Assembly: GCA_033439795.1 (NCBI GenBank)
Contig: JAUTDP010000006.1
Span: 1,922,001-1,986,000 of the forward strand
Length of the DNA stretch: 64,000 nt
DNA from: Sordaria brevicollis
Lineage: Eukaryota; Ascomycota; Sordariomycetes; Sordariales; Sordariaceae
Direction of reading: 5' to 3'
Part shown: positions 10,346 through 21,906 of the stretch, in pieces
Layout: each line of letters begins with the position of its first letter
Position numbering within the stretch: position 1 is the first letter of the stretch
Made by a program: the position numbers and the translations under genes
The notes under the pieces: generated by a model
Databases searched by the model: none
What the model was told of the DNA's origin: nothing
The model's input: the letters and a program-made list of their open reading frames with translations, nothing else

Positions 10346-11576
10346 GCCATCGTCATGTGGACTGCAAATACCTACCAGTCAACCACTCTGAGGAGCTTCG
10401 GACTTCCAATTCGGGTTCAGTCGGCAGAGCGGACAGGCCGGAAACATGATTCCGGAGGTGACTGCCCCACGCTATAATCGGTGATGGGGCTGGTCAAGGG
10501 TCCACAGTCCGTGTTCCGGCCCCGGGAATAGCTCCACTCTGCTCCGCCTTGACGGGCGCTAAAAACCCCGGCCTCAGCTCTCGGCGTGGGGGCCAAGCGG
10601 AGGTCGCTCCTTCGGCGGGACTGCAAATGAGATGCCCATCATCATTGGCGACAGAAACAGCAGAACGACTTCATTACCTGGTCATCCAAAGTCAAGGGAT
10701 ATCAAAGACAGGATTGTCTTTCAAGAAGGCCCAATCTACAGGCAACGAGCTGATCACCTCCAGATTTTAGCCATAGTCCAAGTCAGTTGTATCCGGACTC
10801 TCAACAATTCAAGAAGAAAAACCTTCCATCCACTGACACCAGGAAAGTGGAAAATACACGGGATGAATGCAACTCTGACAAGCCCGGACACAACGAGGGG
10901 TCTTGCTAACTCGCCTATCACAGCAAACCACGATAACAAATCGGGAAACAAATAATTCAAAGTGTCAGCCGCCCTCAAGACCCCTCCGTCAGTCAAAACC
11001 GCAGCCGGTCAGACACTGAGAGCAAATTGCAGGCTGAGTCATCCGTGATCTATCATATCCAAATCACCTGATAGCGTGTTGATTCGCGCGGTTTGGATGC
11101 GGGGCATCGGGGATATCAATGAGTGTCAACCGCGTCTCCCTCGCGTTCTTTGTCTCGCTAAAGTGGCTTGCGGGCTACACGTCCATTGACTAGATCTGCA
11201 TTCACGGTGAGACCAATTTGTCTAGCCGAAAACCCATACGCCCTTCGAGATTACATCGTGCGTTTGATGAACGGAACACCCGAGGGGTCACGGAAGTTAC
11301 ACGACACGAATTTTACTTGGCTCTATCCAACCGTGTTGATCTGGTTGTTTGATTGTCACCAGAGAGAAGCGGCAGATTGCCTTCGAAAGCGGGGTTGTGG
11401 TTCCTTCCTTTGTGGTAAATGAATCTGACATACATCGGCAGGAGTCGTGGCTGCCGTTGCTGCCTGGGTGGCGCCTGTCTGGTGTTCTTGGTGTCTGAAA
11501 CGTGAGGTTGCTCGTAGATACGGATATTGTTGAGGAACACTGGGTGATTAGACAAGTTGTACGTGTCGTCGCGGTG

Positions 11577-11586
11577 TATATAAAAG
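11577..11586 (+). promoter_or_regulatory. TATA box, GFA-domain gene
   Basis: TATATAAAAG about 140 bases upstream of the start codon at 11727, followed by a CT- and CA-rich leader. A good match to the eukaryotic TATA consensus at a reasonable distance; no transcript evidence. Confidence 0.5.
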
Positions 11587-11726
11587 TGAAGAGACGATCA
11601 CGCAATTTCGAATCAATTTGAACTTCATTCTCAAACCTTCCATTCTGTCCTCAGCCCCACATCACCTTTAACCAGCATACATACCCCTTACCCAACTTCA
11701 ACAAAAAACCTAACCCATCAATCACC

Positions 11727-13179
11727 ATGTCCTCCACCGACACCACCACCACCCCCAAACCCGAGCTCAAGTCCTACCGCGGCAACTGCCACTGCGGCGC
11801 CTTCATCTTCACCCTCCTCACCAGCCCCATCGTCTCGGCAGAATACTGCAACTGCTCCATCTGCCGCAAGAAGGGGTACCTCTGGACCCAGCCCGATTTT
11901 TCCACAGGCGACAAGTGGGAGGTGGTCAAAGATGAAGGCAAAACGACCGCGTACGTGACGGGACCGAGCGGAAAAACGAAGCACTTGTTTTGTTCCGAGT
12001 GCGGCACGGGACTTTACGCCATCAATGAAGAGGATGTGAGGGAAGGGAAGAAGGGGTTGTGGGTTAATGTGAGTTTTATTCTGTTTAAAGTCAAGATAAC
12101 CCTTTGGAAAGGGTTGAGTGTGGGAAAGCAGATGGGGGGGAATAAAGTATAAAGTGAGAACAGCAAAGAAAGGAAGAAAAGAGGTGAAAAAAGCGAGGAA
12201 TGAGAGGGAAAAGAAGAAAAGAGAGAAAGCTACAAAGATGAAGGCGAATCGAGTCGTTCTACTGAGAAGTCTGTGACTAACACAACAACTCACGATAACA
12301 GGCCAGAGCAATTCAAGACTTGAAGATCTGGGATCTCGAAGTCAAGGAGTAAGCTGTTCCCTTCCCTCTTTTTCCCCATCCATCACCTCCTTTACTTCCT
12401 CTGCGTAAAACAACCAACTAACATTCCGGAAACTAGATTCGACGGCAAATCCATCCCACCCCCTTACCACCCAACCCCCTACGACGGCCCCGAACCCTCC
12501 GCCGAGATCGAGAACGGCGTCGTCTACCACGGCTCATGCCACTGCGGCGCCGTGAAGCTGGCCGTCAAGACGAACGGACCCCTTGACAAAACGTACAAGG
12601 AGAGGGTAATGGAGTGTAATTGTAGTATTTGTCAGCGAGTATGTCTTTTTTTTCTTTTTCCTTTACCATTCAACCCCTTCCCCCTCTCTATTTTCCATAT
12701 CATCTTCCTCCTTCCCCCCCCCCCCCCCCCCCCCCCCCCCGCGCGCTTTTCAACTCTCATCACGCAAATTACTAACAAGAGACGAAAAAAAAAAGGGCGG
12801 TTACATCTGGATCTACCCCTCCCACCCCCAGCAACGCTGCTTCTCCCCCTCCTCCCATTCCTCCCTGTCCTCTTACGCCTGCCTCAAAAAAGTCATGCTC
12901 AAAACCTTTTGCAAGATCTGCGGCGTACACCTGACAAACGAGACCAACGAGGCCATGACGGACGAGATGATCAGAGCCCAAATGCCGGGTGAGGACGCCG
13001 AGATGGCGCTGAGGTGGAGGAATGTCGTTTGGCCGATTAACATCCGTTGTTTGGATGCAAAGATTGGAGAGGATGGGAAGGAAGACGAAAAATGGAGCTG
13101 GGAGGAGATGATCAAGGAGTTGGATGTGCAGAGGGGGGATGGGTGGGGGATGATTAAGCCGGGGTATGTTAATCCTTGA
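11727..13179 (+). CDS. Tandem GFA/CENP-V domain zinc protein (324 aa, four exons)
   Basis: Exons 11727-12068, 12302-12348, 12437-12638 and 12796-13179, with GT/AG borders and consistent phases; 324 residues. Two glutathione-dependent formaldehyde-activating (GFA) domains lie in tandem. The first has GNCHCGAF, CNCSICRKKG and CSECGTG; the second has GSCHCGAV, CNCSICQR and CKICGVH. These are the CxC, CxxC and CxxC zinc ligands of the family, complete in both copies. Known members bind zinc and include S-hydroxymethylglutathione synthase-like proteins, but fungal two-domain forms are mostly uncharacterised, so the substrate is unknown. The third intron (12639-12795) contains a 27-base poly-C run. 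The gene converges on the mitochondrial kinase gene at 13876. Confidence 0.85.
12714..12740 (+). repeat. Poly-C tract of 27 bases in an intron
   Basis: Uninterrupted C27 in the third intron of the GFA-domain gene, between CT-rich sequence and GCGCGC. It is likely length-variable, and the exact count may carry sequencing error. Confidence 0.8.
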
Positions 13180-13875
13180 GCAAACTGGGCTTGATGGAAA
13201 GAAGAGGAGAGGAAGGGAGAAGGCAACTGGGAATTGATGATGGATAGGGATATGAATAATGGTTCGTATAAGTTGGTTTCCTCCTGTAACAATTTTTAGC
13301 AAAGCAAAAAACACAAAGAGATTGCAATGACCATAGTGGGTCTTGATGGTGACCCGGATCTCCTATGGTTAACAAAATTGAATACGTAACTGGAACTCCA
13401 TGAAGGCGATAGCTTTGACAGATGAAGAAAAGAACGGGAGTCGGTGGTGGGTGGGGTTGGTTTGGTCAGTTTTCTATTCAAAACTGAATCCCAAGGAAGG
13501 TAGAGAGTGCCCCTGAGTATGCTCTCCTCATGACCTCGTCTTTCCGGTCCAAATCCAAATTTTTATGAAAACGTCAGTATATGAAGGAAAAACGAACTGG
13601 ATAATGTATCGTCGCCTGAAAGGGCAAGTTATCTACGAGACAGGACCGTGAGTGTTGCGTGCAATAACAAATAACATGTAGGTATGTAGGCTCAATTTGT
13701 TCGTGTGGGCTTCAACCTTTCGACCACAAAAGGGAGAAGGAGCATAGTTGGAAGTTGTCTTCCTGATATTCTCTCTATAAGCATTCGTTAAACATTCATA
13801 ATTCATATCATACTCCAATGTGACACTCAAACATGACATCCATAACAGTGTCCTGCCTTCTCAAGAGACAGCAAC
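13180..13875. other. Intergenic region between convergent genes
   Basis: The 3' flanks of the GFA-domain gene and of the mitochondrial kinase gene. I see no conserved frame or repeat here. Confidence 0.5.
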
Positions 13876-15324
13876 TCACTCAATCTTCCCCACCCCCTTC
13901 AACCTCAAATACACATCCGTTCCCCACCCATACAAACTCTGCACCGCGATTCCTCCGCCAAAATATTCCGCATACGCCCTACTCAGCGGCAACCCATATC
14001 CCAATCCCGCAATCGTGCTGCCACCCACTCCCGTTGTCGAAATCAGTCCCATGGCCTCTTCTCCCCAAGCACCAGGTGGCTCATCCGCCTCGTTAAACGT
14101 CGTAAACGAGTACCCCCAAATATGCGGCAACACAGCCGGGTTGATCCCGCCACCTCTATCCCTGATCCTAATCGTCACTCCGGGGGCATGATCATGCAAG
14201 GGGATGATCTCGTGCGCTTTCCCCTCGTTGGATGGTTTCGATGGACAATCCGAGTATATCCCGGGAGTAGCAGCTGAAGCGGGCCCGCCGCTTGCTGGCT
14301 CGGGAGCAATGGTTACGACCACGGGTTCGCGGCTCATGCCGTTTTCTACCGTTGCGCGAAAGGCATTCTTTAACAGTTCGGTGACGATGTACTCAAGGTG
14401 CATGGGAACAAAAGCGAAGGTGGCGTCTGGTTCGCCGTCTACGATCCACTCCGGTCGCACGCCGTAGTTGAGTTCGCAGATGTCGGCTACAAAGCCGCCG
14501 CAGGAGTCGATGATGTTGACTGGTCGCAGGGCGGTGTCGATGACGCCGATGTAGGAAGGATGGGTGTCGGGCTCGGGACAAGGAGTGGGAGAGGCTTCGG
14601 GGTCGAAGTGCGGTGTCGAACTGTAGTGTAAGGCGATGTGCTGCTCGGCTACAAGGCGAGTGCCGATGCGGGCGCGCAGGTGTTCATCGAGGAAGCGGGT
14701 GACTTCCTGGGGAGAGATGTACTTGCGGCATTCGATGAAGCCCTTGGCGAGGACGGGGATGGTGTCGGTGTGCGTCTGGACGAGCTCGGCGAGGACTTGG
14801 GTGAACTTGATTTCGTCTTCGAGGGTGCTGATGGTCTTGCCCTGCCAGGGGAGCAAGGTGGACAGCGAGTGTTGGTAGTTGTTGTAGATGCGCGAGATGT
14901 TGGGGTTGGACACGACGATGTAGGGCAGATTGCGCAGGGCTTGGATGCGGTGGGCGAGGCGGATGGGGAGGAGGGAGAGGGTGAAGCGCGCCGAGGAGAG
15001 GAGGGCCTCGGCGGAGAGAGGGGGGCGGCCGTGTCTGTAGTCGTCAGAGTTAGCTTTCCTATTCTCTTGATTTCGGACATGGAAGATCTGGATATTCAAT
15101 GCGACGTACTTGACGAGATCGGCCAGACTCAGCTGGTGTAGAGGCTGACTAGCCAGCCATGGGACTTTGTCCTCTAGCTCATGGCGACTGCTGAGCGGAC
15201 GGTCATATTGCGGTCTCGCGTTGTCAAAGTTGAAGAAGGAATAATGCCTTCTTGGATAGGATGATCTCAACAAGGAGGCCTTGAGAGGGCTTGGGAACCT
15301 CGACGGCCTCACGGTGAATTTCAT
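13876..15324 (-). CDS. Mitochondrial 2-oxoacid dehydrogenase kinase (PDK/BCKDK family, 457 aa)
   Basis: Phosphorylates and inactivates the E1 subunit of a mitochondrial 2-oxoacid dehydrogenase complex, as do yeast Pkp1/Pkp2. The N-terminus is basic and Ser-rich (MKFTVRPSRFPSPLKASLL), a probable targeting peptide. The regulatory helical domain includes GRPPLSAEALL, LAHRIQALRNLPYIV and SRIYNNY. The GHKL ATPase domain shows the N box (ELLKNAFRATVENG), G1 (RDRGGGI) and G2 (GYGLPLSRAYAEYFGG). An intron at 15109-15035 (75 bases, GTACGT donor, GCTAAC branch site) is a multiple of three and has no stop, so the gene also reads through unspliced as 482 residues. Splicing restores the family's VKHGRPPLS junction, so I take 457 residues as correct. 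Which complex it regulates cannot be told from sequence. Confidence 0.9.
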   Translation of the reverse strand: MKFTVRPSRFPSPLKASLLRSSYPRRHYSFFNFDNARPQYDRPLSSRHELEDKVPWLASQPLHQLSLADLVKYVALNIQIFHVRNQENRKANSDDYRHGRPPLSAEALLSSARFTLSLLPIRLAHRIQALRNLPYIVVSNPNISRIYNNYQHSLSTLLPWQGKTISTLEDEIKFTQVLAELVQTHTDTIPVLAKGFIECRKYISPQEVTRFLDEHLRARIGTRLVAEQHIALHYSSTPHFDPEASPTPCPEPDTHPSYIGVIDTALRPVNIIDSCGGFVADICELNYGVRPEWIVDGEPDATFAFVPMHLEYIVTELLKNAFRATVENGMSREPVVVTIAPEPASGGPASAATPGIYSDCPSKPSNEGKAHEIIPLHDHAPGVTIRIRDRGGGINPAVLPHIWGYSFTTFNEADEPPGAWGEEAMGLISTTGVGGSTIAGLGYGLPLSRAYAEYFGGGIAVQSLYGWGTDVYLRLKGVGKIE

Positions 15325-16105
15325 GTCGGCATGTTGTGCGGTCGCGGGTTTCTGTTACGAGAATTGACCGGAGACTTTTTGGAATTGGTGCAAGTAGGGT
15401 CCGGTCCGGTCGACGTCCGGTGGAGAGTCTACAGTGCAGGGCAGGCAGCGTGCTTGTCATCCAGTCTCCAGCGTGTGTGTGGGCGTGCAGCTGTGATCAG
15501 CGCCGCGACGGGATGACATAGCAGTTACCGCTTGAAACAGGGTTATCGTGGTCCAATCGATAGGCGATAAGGGGCATGCCCAGGCCGCTTGGGGCACCTT
15601 GAGGGCTGCCGTGCTTTGGCCGCTGCTTCCCGCTGTGTCCTGTCGGTCAGTCCCCTTTCCTCCAACATCGCATGTTCGCAATCTGGTGGTTGAGCACAGT
15701 CAAAAGGAGGGTATAAGATGCGCTTTGGATATCTTTCTTTGAATTCATAACAATCATCAAATGGCCGCCTCTAAACTGACTGGAAAAGCACAGCCGGTTG
15801 CAGTGGAGAGTCGTTGTCGCTGAAACGACGACAGCGAAGCCGGCATCTCGAGTCTCGACTAAGCCCCCTGTCCGCTGTCTAGGTAACCGTAACCTCTCGC
15901 TGAGTGTTACCCCGCGATTGGGTGCCCCGCATGAGTGTCCATCACAAGATCAATGCCTGGAGCATGTCTCTTGTCTCTTGTTGTCTCATCCCATCTTGTC
16001 CCAGTTCGTTCTTCTAATATCATATGGTTCCCAATGTTTCCCCCTTGACGCCTAATGCTTCAAACACACACAAAGTTGTTGTTGTTGAGATCGAATGCGT
16101 AATGT
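15325..16105. other. Intergenic region
   Basis: Upstream of the mitochondrial kinase gene and downstream of the proteinase inhibitor gene. No conserved frame, repeat or RNA gene recognised. Confidence 0.5.
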
Positions 16106-16453
16106 TTACTGGGTCTTGACCTCCTGGTCGGCCTCGACGCCCTTGACGTGCTCATGGTTGTCAAGGCTGTGGACAACGTCGTCGGGGTAGATGGCCCTGT
16201 AGTAGGGAATGGGAGGTTAGCTCTTATGTCAAATATTGAAAACGGACAGGGTAGGTCTCACTGGAAGGCCTTGATGAGGGTGTACTCGTGGCCAATCTTG
16301 CCGCCCTGCTTCACGACATCGTCCTTGGTCTTCTGGATCTCAGCATCGCTGGCGTTGTCCTTGAGGGAAACCTATCATGGCGTTGAGGTTAGCGTCAGTG
16401 TTACAAGCGCTGTGGAGCACGAGGTATCGCATGCTTACAATGTAGGAAGGCAT
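16106..16453 (-). CDS. pbi2: Pbi2-type proteinase B inhibitor (I9 family, 71 aa, three exons)
   Basis: Small cytosolic inhibitor of vacuolar subtilisin-like protease B, related to subtilisin propeptides (inhibitor I9) and, in yeast, also implicated in vacuole fusion. Exons 16453-16439 (15 bases, MPSYI), 16371-16262 and 16196-16106, all with GT/AG borders and matching phases. The product is 71 residues, the usual size. It contains the family's opening MPSYIVSLKD, a GGKIGHEYTLIKAF core and the ending EHVKGVEADQEVKTQ. No signal peptide is seen. The short first exon hides this gene from single-frame inspection. Family assignment is confident; the physiological target is inferred from yeast. Confidence 0.92.
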
Positions 16454-17890
16454 GTTTGCGGTGTTGGAAGGTTTGAATGGTGAGAGATTTGGTGTTGCTA
16501 TGTGGAAATTGTGATATGTTGTCGTGAACTTGGAGAGTCGGCACTGCCTCTGGAGGAGCGGGCGATGGAGCATCTTTATACATGATCGGGAGCCAGGCAC
16601 AAGTGGACTCGAGCTACAGAGAGATGCACAATGTGCCAGATAAGCGGCAATCATGCTAGATTGTCTCCCTGCCATCCTGTAAAAGGAGCCACAAGTGACG
16701 CGGCATCACCAGCATCCTCTGGTGCGGATGATACGTCATATCCACTTGGGTCCAGATTTACTGCGCCTGTGCCAGCAACTGTCTGCCGCAGCTCGTTTGT
16801 GGGTGACTTGTGACACTCCTCCTCATTTGGTTGCCCAGGCGTGGGGACGAGACAGAGACAATCACCCCTCCATCAGCACCCAACGGTTTACGGTCCAACC
16901 TCGCAAACGAAGAAATAGGGCGGAATGCTCAACTCCAACGAGTGAGCGCTTAGGCGCGGGCTGAGACAAGACTAGGAGTGGCCTGGGAGGCTGGATCTAA
17001 GCTGGCTGCTTCTCATCGCCCACTTTTGGTCTCTTGTTCTCGCGGACAATCCGATCCAGTCATCCATAGTAAGGTAGTCTTGGGTGTTACCTGCCTCTTG
17101 GAACTCTGAGCTTATACACCATACCGCCATACCCTCGCGAAATCACCCTCCTTTCTGCCACCATTACGTAGGTAACCCCCAAGATGGTGTGTTGTGCCAG
17201 ACGGGATGCCATGGTTGTTTGACTTATCGGTCCCATCCGGCATTCCTCGGTCAGCACCGGACTTCATAGAAGGTTGGCGAAGAGTGCCAATCACCCATAT
17301 GTCGGAACTGCTTGTTGAAAGTCTCGAAACAAAGTCAGTTTGGAACAGCTCTCAACATTGACGCAAGAGCGGTCCCTGAAGTCTGAACAATGCAATGCAC
17401 AGTCTCCACCAGTGATGAGTTTAGCGCAGTCAAGGTCATGTTTATGACAGCAAGAACATAAGAACCAATGGAGCCGATAGCCTCAGACAACCCTTAAAAG
17501 TAACTCCGAGGATAGAGCTGAAGTAAAGTGATTGGGGCTGTAAAGTGTGATTATTGTTAGCCTCAAAGACTTTGAAGCGCTCCTCAACCTCCAGTTCGTC
17601 TGTTGTTCAAGGTTCCAAGACTTCAGGGTCTCGAACTCCCCGCATGTGCTGAGGACGGTGCTGCCGGGGATCGCCTGCCGGGAAACGGCCAGGCCCCACC
17701 GTGCTCTTATCTGTTTATCGATAACAAGCTTGGCGTGCTATCAGAAATCGGCCACCCGAAAATTTCTGGAGCTTTTGGCTGTGATGAATTGGCAGCGAGT
17801 CTGGTCGCATTTGCACTTGCACACTGCCATCGCGACCGTGTATCCATCCATTTTGAACTTGCAAAAAGTTCACGGACACCAGCCGTAACC
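16454..17890. other. Shared divergent promoter region (pbi2-like / bms1)
   Basis: About 1.4 kb between the divergently transcribed inhibitor and Bms1 genes. Apart from the TATA box at 16575-16580 I see no frame or repeat worth calling. Confidence 0.5.
16575..16580 (-). promoter_or_regulatory. TATA box, proteinase inhibitor gene
   Basis: TATAAA on the minus strand, about 120 bases upstream of the ATG at 16453. Confidence 0.4.
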
Positions 17891-20800
17891 ATGGCCGACG
17901 TCCAAGCCCACAAACCCCATCGGGCTTCCAAGAAGTCCAAGGAGAAGGGGGCTTCCAAGCATACTGGTGGTATGTTTATCCAATTCTTTCTTATCGTTTT
18001 TGTTGAATGCTAATTGTCCCTGCAGAAAAGAACCCCAAGGCCTTTGCCTTCTCCAACCCCGGTAAGCTTGCCAGACAGGCTGCCAGATCTCACGATGTAA
18101 GAAGAAATTCTGTCAATCCACCATTCCGTCTCCATCCCTAACTGGTGTTGTCCGACAGATCAAAGAGAAGCGTCTTCACGTCCCCGCCGTCGACCGTGTC
18201 CCCGATGAACCGCCCCCGAGACTCGTTGCCATCGTTGGCCCTCCCGGTGTTGGAAAGACCACCCTTCTCAAGTCATTCATCCGCCGATATGCAAAGGAAA
18301 CCATCCAAGACCCTGTGGGACCTATCACGGTCGTCACGTCCAAGAAGCAGCGATTGACCTTCATCGAATGCGCCAACGAACTCGAGGCCATGGTCGACAT
18401 CGCCAAGGTCGCCGACATTGTTCTCCTGATGATCGATGGAAACTTCGGATTCGAAATGGAGACCATGGAGTTTCTTAACGTCCTCGCCGCTACCGGTATG
18501 CCCGGTAACGTTTTCGGCATTCTCACCCATCTCGACTTGTTCAGGAAACCGCAGGCATTGAAGGACGCGAAGAAGAGATTGAAGCACAGACTTTGGAGCG
18601 AACTCTACCAGGGCGCCCATCTTTTCTACCTTTCCGGTGTCCTCAACGGCCGTTACCCCGATCGCGAAATCCACAACCTTTCCCGCTTCTTGTCCGTCAT
18701 GAAGAATCCTCGCCCGCTCATTTGGCGCAACTCCCACCCTTACAGCATCATCGACAACTACCGCGACGTCACCCACCCTACTCAAATCGAAGAAGACGAG
18801 AAATGCGACCGAACGATCGAGCTTTCCGGCTACCTTCGTGGTACGAACTTCTCCGCCGAGGGGCAACGAGTACATATTGCTGGTTTGGGCGACTTCACAA
18901 TCAAAGAGATGGAACAATTGCCGGATCCTTGCCCGACACCCGCTATGGAGCAAGCATTGGCCAAGGCTAGCGGCAAGACCGGCAGGAGGAGGCTCGACGA
19001 GAAGGACAAGAAGCTCTGGGCGCCCATGGCCGACCGTAGCGGCTTGAAGATTACTGGCGACCACATCGTCATCACCAGGGAGAACGGCTTCACATTCGAC
19101 AAGGACGCTGTGGGTGTTGAGCGCGGCGAAGGAGAACAGCTCATTATCGACCTGCAGAACGAGAGACGTCTTCTCGGTCAGACTGACGAAGGTGTCAAGC
19201 TGTTCGCGACCGGACAAAAGATCAACCAGCTTCCTTCGGAGGACGAGGATGTCGGAAACACTGGCCGCAAGAGCCGAAGAACCGCCAGACTTGCCGACGG
19301 CGAGAGCGGTGAACCTCCCGAGGACGAGGGCTTCGAGAGCGGCGAGGAAGATGACGAGGATATGGAGGACGGATCTGATGTCGAGTCTGAGTTCAACGAG
19401 ATGAAGCTTGGCAAGATGTTCAGGAAACAGGCCGACGACGACCAAGAAGAGGATATTGCCTTTGCCGACAGTGACTCCGATCTTGGTTCGATATCCGGCG
19501 ACGAAGACCAAGGATCCGACTTTGACGACGACGAGGATGACGAGCAAGACCCCGAGCTCAAGTGGAAGGACAACATGATGGAGCGCGCAAGCAAATTGCA
19601 CGGAAGGAGGAAACCTTTCCGCCCCGTTGATCTTGCGAGATACATGTACGACGAGACAATGACCGCCACGGATGTCATCAAGAAGTGGTCGGGTCTGGAT
19701 GAGGAGGAGGACATTGAGGAGGATATCGAGGAGGACGACGAGACTTTCTTCAGGAGGACGGGCAAAGAGGAGAAGGAGGACTCTTGGGAGGATCGCATGA
19801 TTCCCAAGTTCGATTACGAACAGTTAGAAGCCAAGTGGTCCGACAAGGATGCTGTCGAGGCTCTCCGGAACAAGTTCGCCACTGCCAACCTACTTGACGA
19901 GGCTGATGGCGAGGGCGAAGATGGTTCAGATTTCGAGGGTCTCGACGACGAAGATGAGAACGACGAAGGTGATGGTGCTTTCGAGGATCTGGAAACAGGA
20001 GAGAAGCACGGTGCCGATGACGAGGATGGGGAAGAAGAGGAGGAGGAGGAAGAGGAAGCGCCAGCAGAAAGCCTAGAAGCCGAGCGTGAAAAGAACGCTC
20101 GCCGAAAGGAAGAGCTCAAGCTTCGCTTCGAAGAGGAAGATCGTGAAGGTTTCAAGAACGACCGAGCGATCGCCAGGCGAGAAGGTGGCAACGACGAGGA
20201 GTTTGGAGAGGACGACTGGTATGACGCTCAGAAGGCCATGATCCAGAAGCAGCTCGACATCAACAAGGCCGAATTCGAGAACCTTGATGAGAGTCAGAGA
20301 ATTGCTGTCGAGGGTTACAAGGCCGGCAAGTACGCCAGGATGGTCATTGAGGGTGTCCCAGCAGAGTTCGTCAAGAACTTCAGGCCACGAATGCCCATCA
20401 TCGTCGGAGGTCTCACACCTACGGAGGACAGATTCGGCTTTGTGCAAGTCAGAATCAAGAAGCACCGTTGGCACAAGAAGATTCTCAAGACGGGAGATCC
20501 CCTCATCTTCTCCCTTGGCTGGCGCCGATTCCAGACGCTCCCCATTTACTCCATCTCTGATTCTCGAACGAGAAACAGAATGTTGAAGTACACTCCGGAG
20601 CACATGCACTGCTTCGGTACCTTTTATGGTCCCTTGTGTGCCCCCAACACTGGTTTCACATGTTTCCAGTCTTTCTCCTCCGCCAACCCCGGATTCCGTA
20701 TCGCTGCTACCGGTACAGTATTGAGCGTGGACGAGTCTACCGAAATTGTCAAGAAGCTCAAGCTGGTATGTATCTCCGCTTTCGACTTTTGAGAGTGCAA

Positions 20801-21549
20801 GTGCTAACAAATTCCAGACCGGTACACCATACAAGATCTTCAAGAACACGGCCTTCATCAAGGACATGTTCAACTCAGCGCTCGAAATCGCCAAGTTCGA
20901 GGGTGCCTCCATCAAGACCGTCTCGGGTATCCGCGGCCAGATCAAGCGCGCGCTCGCCAAGCCCGACGGCCACTTCCGCGCCACCTTCGAGGACAAAATC
21001 CTGCTCAGCGATATTGTCTTCCTGCGCGCCTGGTACCCCATCAAGCCGCACCGCTTCTACAACCCGGCCACCAACCTGGTCGGCTGGCAGAGCATGCGTC
21101 TTACGGGCGAGGTCCGCCGCGACGAGAACATTGCCACGCCGCTCGACAAGAACTCGGCATACCGCAAGATTGAGCGCGAGACCCGCCGGTTCAACCCCCT
21201 CCGCGTCCCCCGTGCTCTTGCCGCCGAGCTGCCCTTCAAGTCGCAGATCGTCCAGACCAAGAAGCAGAAGAAGGAGACGTACATGCAGAAGCGCGCGGTC
21301 GTCGTCCGCGGCGAAGAGAAGAAGGCGCGCGATCTCATGCAGAAGCTCTCGACAATCCGCAAGGAGGTTGTCGAGAAGCGCAAGGCCAAGAAGGCGGAGC
21401 AGCACGAGAAGTACCGCAAGAGGCTGGAGGAGGCCGAGGAGCGGATCCAGAATAAGGAGAAGAAGGAGAAGAAGGCGTACTGGGAGAGGGAAGGAAAGAA
21501 GCGTGGGCCGAGCGGTGATCAGGGTGGTGGTGGTAAGAGGAGGAGGTGA
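17891..21549 (+). CDS. bms1: Bms1 ribosome-biogenesis GTPase (1162 aa, four exons)
   Basis: Nucleolar GTPase of the small-subunit processome, needed for 40S maturation and thought to bring in Rcl1. Exons 17891-17969, 18026-18096, 18159-20765 and 20818-21549 give 1162 residues, close to yeast Bms1 (1183). The N-terminus is basic (HRASKKSKEKGASKHT). The GTPase domain starts with a P-loop GPPGVGKTT near residue 77 and continues with FGILTHLD. An AARP2CN region follows (SGYLRGTNFS, RVHIAGLGDF), then a long acidic disordered middle. The C-terminal RIBIOP_C/DUF663 domain includes GWRRFQTLPIYS and MFNSALEIAKFEGA. The tail is Lys/Arg-rich. The start codon fits because exon 1 alone carries the conserved N-terminal HKPHR motif. 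No anomaly noted. Confidence 0.96.
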
Positions 21550-21906
21550 AAGTCTGTAGGGGTAAAATAATTTTGTTCGTTTGAGTAGCAGCATCATTAC
21601 TTGGGTTTCATTTTTTGGGGAGTTATACTACTAGTACTACGTGCTGTTATATAGAAGGCATTCACATCCATTAAATCATACCCGGTTGGGAAAAGAAAGT
21701 TGTCTTTTTTATGTTCCAACTATCGAAACCGATAAGTATCCCTTCTGTCATGGTCATATAAACTCCGCTGCCAAATGTCCACCATAGAATGCCAAAAAAA
21801 TCCCAACCATGCCTCCTCGTCGCCAGAACACCAACCGAGTAAGTAAACCGCCGTGACAGATGGAAACCCAAGGTTAAGAAAGCAACAACACGGAAATCTA
21901 AAAGTT
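21550..21906. other. Short convergent intergenic gap
   Basis: 3' flanks of bms1 and the Gln-rich gene; AT-rich, nothing else seen. Confidence 0.5.

Larger units (their letters stand above)
6553..11726. other. Gene-poor region upstream of egt-1 and of the GFA-domain gene
   Basis: About 5.2 kb with only short, non-conserved frames in all six readings. It should hold the egt-1 promoter and leader (near 6553-6850) and the GFA gene promoter (near 11500-11726). A short TG tract lies near 7311-7326, GTCTGGT-type direct repeats at about 9237-9262, and an inverted repeat at 9992-10345. The longest frame (9417-10073, minus, 218 codons) starts inside that inverted repeat and has no recognisable domain, so I do not call it a gene. 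No tRNA or 5S rRNA was seen by eye. Confidence 0.6.

Noticed and set aside
18273..19601. 442-codon frame antisense to bms1
   Set aside because: Lies opposite the Bms1 GTPase and acidic regions; its Val/Leu-rich product is the mirror of GAC/GAG-rich codons.
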